The notes below the pieces were generated by a model. It was not told the origin of the DNA, made no database searches, and saw only the letters and a list, made by a program, of their open reading frames with translations. Position numbers and translations under genes: made by a program. Positions 62,462-64,000 of a stretch of 64,000 bases of DNA are shown here, piece after piece. The stretch is taken from NCBI GenBank assembly GCA_037139195.1, contig JBAXGW010000012.1:1-64000 (forward strand), written 5' to 3'. The stretch's first letter is position 1. Every line of letters starts with the position of its first letter. Source of the DNA: JBAXGW01 sp037139195. GTDB lineage: Bacteria > Bacteroidota > Bacteroidia > Bacteroidales > JAHJDW01.

Positions 62462-63697
62462 TTAAGGAGTGTAAATTAACGTGCTCAACTTGTCATGATC
62501 AAAAATTTCGTTCGAAATATCTAACATTTCTTCAGCAGTAACATTATTAATTTTGTTATATATTTCTTCCAAGGTATCTACTTTGTTAAATACCAATAGG
62601 CTTTTACCGAGCGAAAGCATTTCTGTTGAGTTATTTTGCTGTGATATCGCTATTTGTCCAATTATTTGTTTTTTCGCTTTATGCAGTTGAAGAGCGCTTA
62701 ACTTGTTGTCTTTTAGTTTTTTTAATTCTTTGTAAACTAGTGCAATACTTTTTTCTAAAACTGCTTTGTCTGTTCCCAAATAAACTGAAAAAACTCCAGT
62801 ATCGAGATATGGCGTGTAATTTGATTCAATATTATAGCAGAAACCATATTTTTCTCTAATATTTAGGTTTAATCGAGTGTTCATGCCCGAGCCACCTAAG
62901 ATATTGTTCAAAAGAATAAGAGCTGTTTTTCTGTCGTCAGAAACATTATATGCTGGTGAGCCTATTACACAGTGACTTTGATAATTTGATTTTTTTTGAG
63001 TTTTGTAGAAAGGGTTGTAAATGATTTCTTGATTTCGCTCCGAAACTCCTTTTTTTATTGGAATATCACCTATGAATTTATTGCATAATTTCTGAATTTC
63101 TTTAAAACTGATATTTCCTAAAGAACAGAAAATGATGCTATCAGAAGTGTATGTGCGTTCTATAAAATTTAATATGTCTTTTTGAGTATATTTTTTAATA
63201 TGTTTTTTTGTGCCTAAAATATTTTTTCCTAAAGGGTGTTCCTTAAACATTATTTCCTCAAAGTCATCAAATATTAAGTCGGAAGGATTGTCTTTATATG
63301 AATTAATTTCATCAATTATTACTTCTTTCTCTTTTTCAATTTCTTTTTGAGGAAAAGTTGAATTAAAAGTAATATCTGCTAATAATTCGATGCTACGTGT
63401 ATAGTGTTCTTTTAAGAAAGTAGCATAAATACAAGTTTCTTCTTTACTGGTATATGCATTTAAGTCGCCACCAACATCATCTAATCTGCTAAGAATATGA
63501 TATGCTTTTCTTTTTTTCGTGCCTTTAAAAATTACATGTTCAATATAATGAGCCATACCTTGTTCGTGGTCTTGTTCGTCGCGTGTTCCAACGTTTATAA
63601 AAAAACCGCAATGTGCAATTATCCCATCAATTTGTTTGTGGATAACTTTTATTCCATTATTTAACGTAAATACCTGATAATCTGAAATAGTATCCAT
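62462..63697 (-). CDS. M16-family zinc peptidase
   Basis: 411 residues. Inverted zinc motif HxxEH at H50, E53, H54 (MAHYIEHVIFKGT), with the downstream Glu in the NAYTSKEETCIYATF region. GSGMNTRLNLNIREKYGFCYNI near residue 270 is the conserved substrate-side motif of the second half. Single-module mitochondrial-processing-peptidase-like size. No signal peptide is evident, so it may be cytoplasmic. It starts 4 bases after the stop of the acyl-CoA synthetase gene. Confidence 0.9.
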   Translation of the reverse strand: MDTISDYQVFTLNNGIKVIHKQIDGIIAHCGFFINVGTRDEQDHEQGMAHYIEHVIFKGTKKRKAYHILSRLDDVGGDLNAYTSKEETCIYATFLKEHYTRSIELLADITFNSTFPQKEIEKEKEVIIDEINSYKDNPSDLIFDDFEEIMFKEHPLGKNILGTKKHIKKYTQKDILNFIERTYTSDSIIFCSLGNISFKEIQKLCNKFIGDIPIKKGVSERNQEIIYNPFYKTQKKSNYQSHCVIGSPAYNVSDDRKTALILLNNILGGSGMNTRLNLNIREKYGFCYNIESNYTPYLDTGVFSVYLGTDKAVLEKSIALVYKELKKLKDNKLSALQLHKAKKQIIGQIAISQQNNSTEMLSLGKSLLVFNKVDTLEEIYNKINNVTAEEMLDISNEIFDHDKLSTLIYTP

Positions 63698-63701
63698 GAT
63701 T

Positions 63702-64000
63702 TTAATTGTTATTTGGGAACATTTTAAGAGCTATTTCTGCGTATTTTTCATTTAACGTAGTTCTTCTAAGTTTCAAGGTTGCGCTTAATTCTCCTGATTC
63801 AACTGTCCATTCGGAATTTACAAGTTCAAAACGTTTAATCTGTTCTGTTTCACCAAGAAAAGTATTGAAATGATTTATTTCATTTTGAATCAGTTTTTTT
63901 ATTTCGGAAAGTTGGATTATATCATCATTTGAGCTGAAAGATAATTTGTTTTTTTTACACCATTCTTTTAAAACTGTAAAATCGGGGGAAATAATTGCAC
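63702..64000 (-). CDS. AMP-dependent acyl-CoA synthetase, C-terminal fragment
   Basis: Only the last 98 residues are in the window; the start lies beyond the right edge. The pattern VLKEWCKKNKLSF, then EINHFNTFLGETEQIKRFELV and ELSATLKLRRTTLNEKYAEIA matches the C-terminus of AMP-forming long-chain fatty acyl-CoA synthetases (FadD15 type). Those enzymes activate fatty acids with ATP and CoA. Stop at 63702-63704. Confidence 0.75.
   Translation of the reverse strand, partial: AIISPDFTVLKEWCKKNKLSFSSNDDIIQLSEIKKLIQNEINHFNTFLGETEQIKRFELVNSEWTVESGELSATLKLRRTTLNEKYAEIALKMFPNNN

Overview
The window looks like a chromosomal segment of an AT-rich member of the Bacteroidota, probably an anaerobic Bacteroidales-like bacterium. 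Supporting signs are a type IX secretion (T9SS) C-terminal sorting domain, many small outer-membrane beta-barrels and SPOR/OmpA proteins, DUF4421 and DUF4412 proteins, genes without purine-rich ribosome binding sites, and promoters of the Bacteroidota form TTTG-N19-TAnnTTTG. I saw no rRNA, tRNA, transposase or CRISPR array.

Layout. (1) 1-8981, minus strand: a molybdenum-hydroxylase island. It holds a C-GCAxxG-C-C protein, a fused 2Fe-2S/molybdopterin oxidoreductase without an FAD domain, an FAD/Fe-S electron-transfer partner, a 64-residue redox protein, a radical SAM protein (TrsS-like) and a methyltransferase (TrsM-like, cut by the window edge). This matches the gene set known as DVU_1555-DVU_1559 in Desulfovibrio. 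A BRO-N gene sits inside the set. Divergent from it, modABC (molybdate uptake) and ppnP run rightwards from an intergenic region that holds a good operator candidate. (2) 11.8-16.5 kb: a beta-barrel with a Lys/Thr/Glu repeat and an EF-hand, a SPOR-like protein, an arginine decarboxylase and a DUF4412 protein. (3) 16.6-20.2 kb: a compact cassette with its own promoter. It encodes an ArsM-like methyltransferase ending in four cysteines, an easily missed 32-residue Cys-containing peptide, a hairpin, a radical SAM/SPASM enzyme and a thioredoxin-thioredoxin reductase fusion. It has the architecture of a peptide-modification (RiPP) system and is my main candidate for an undescribed system. (4) 20-30.7 kb: DUF4421, OmpA lipoprotein, two-component system, a PurL C-terminal-half protein, two paralogous multi-span membrane proteins, SDR, OmpA protein and a degenerate GIY-YIG protein. 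(5) 30.8-43.7 kb: a tandem triplet of paralogous secreted proteins, DusB, a CPBP protease, a lipoprotein, glutamate dehydrogenase, a receiver/PEP-synthase-like fusion and an MBOAT acyltransferase with an SGNH-like partner. (6) 43.7-60.9 kb, minus strand: a surface-polysaccharide operon of about 17 kb (Wzz, Wzx, Wzy, glycosyltransferases, methyltransferases, FdtA/FdtB-type amino-sugar genes, a WecA-like initiating transferase, an O-antigen ligase). It contains a large T9SS cargo and two paralogous barrel proteins, and is transcribed from a well-formed promoter through a leader of about 185 nt that can fold. (7) 61.2-64 kb: shikimate kinase, O-methyltransferase, M16 peptidase and the C-terminus of an acyl-CoA synthetase.

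All functions are read from motifs and remembered family features. No database search was possible.
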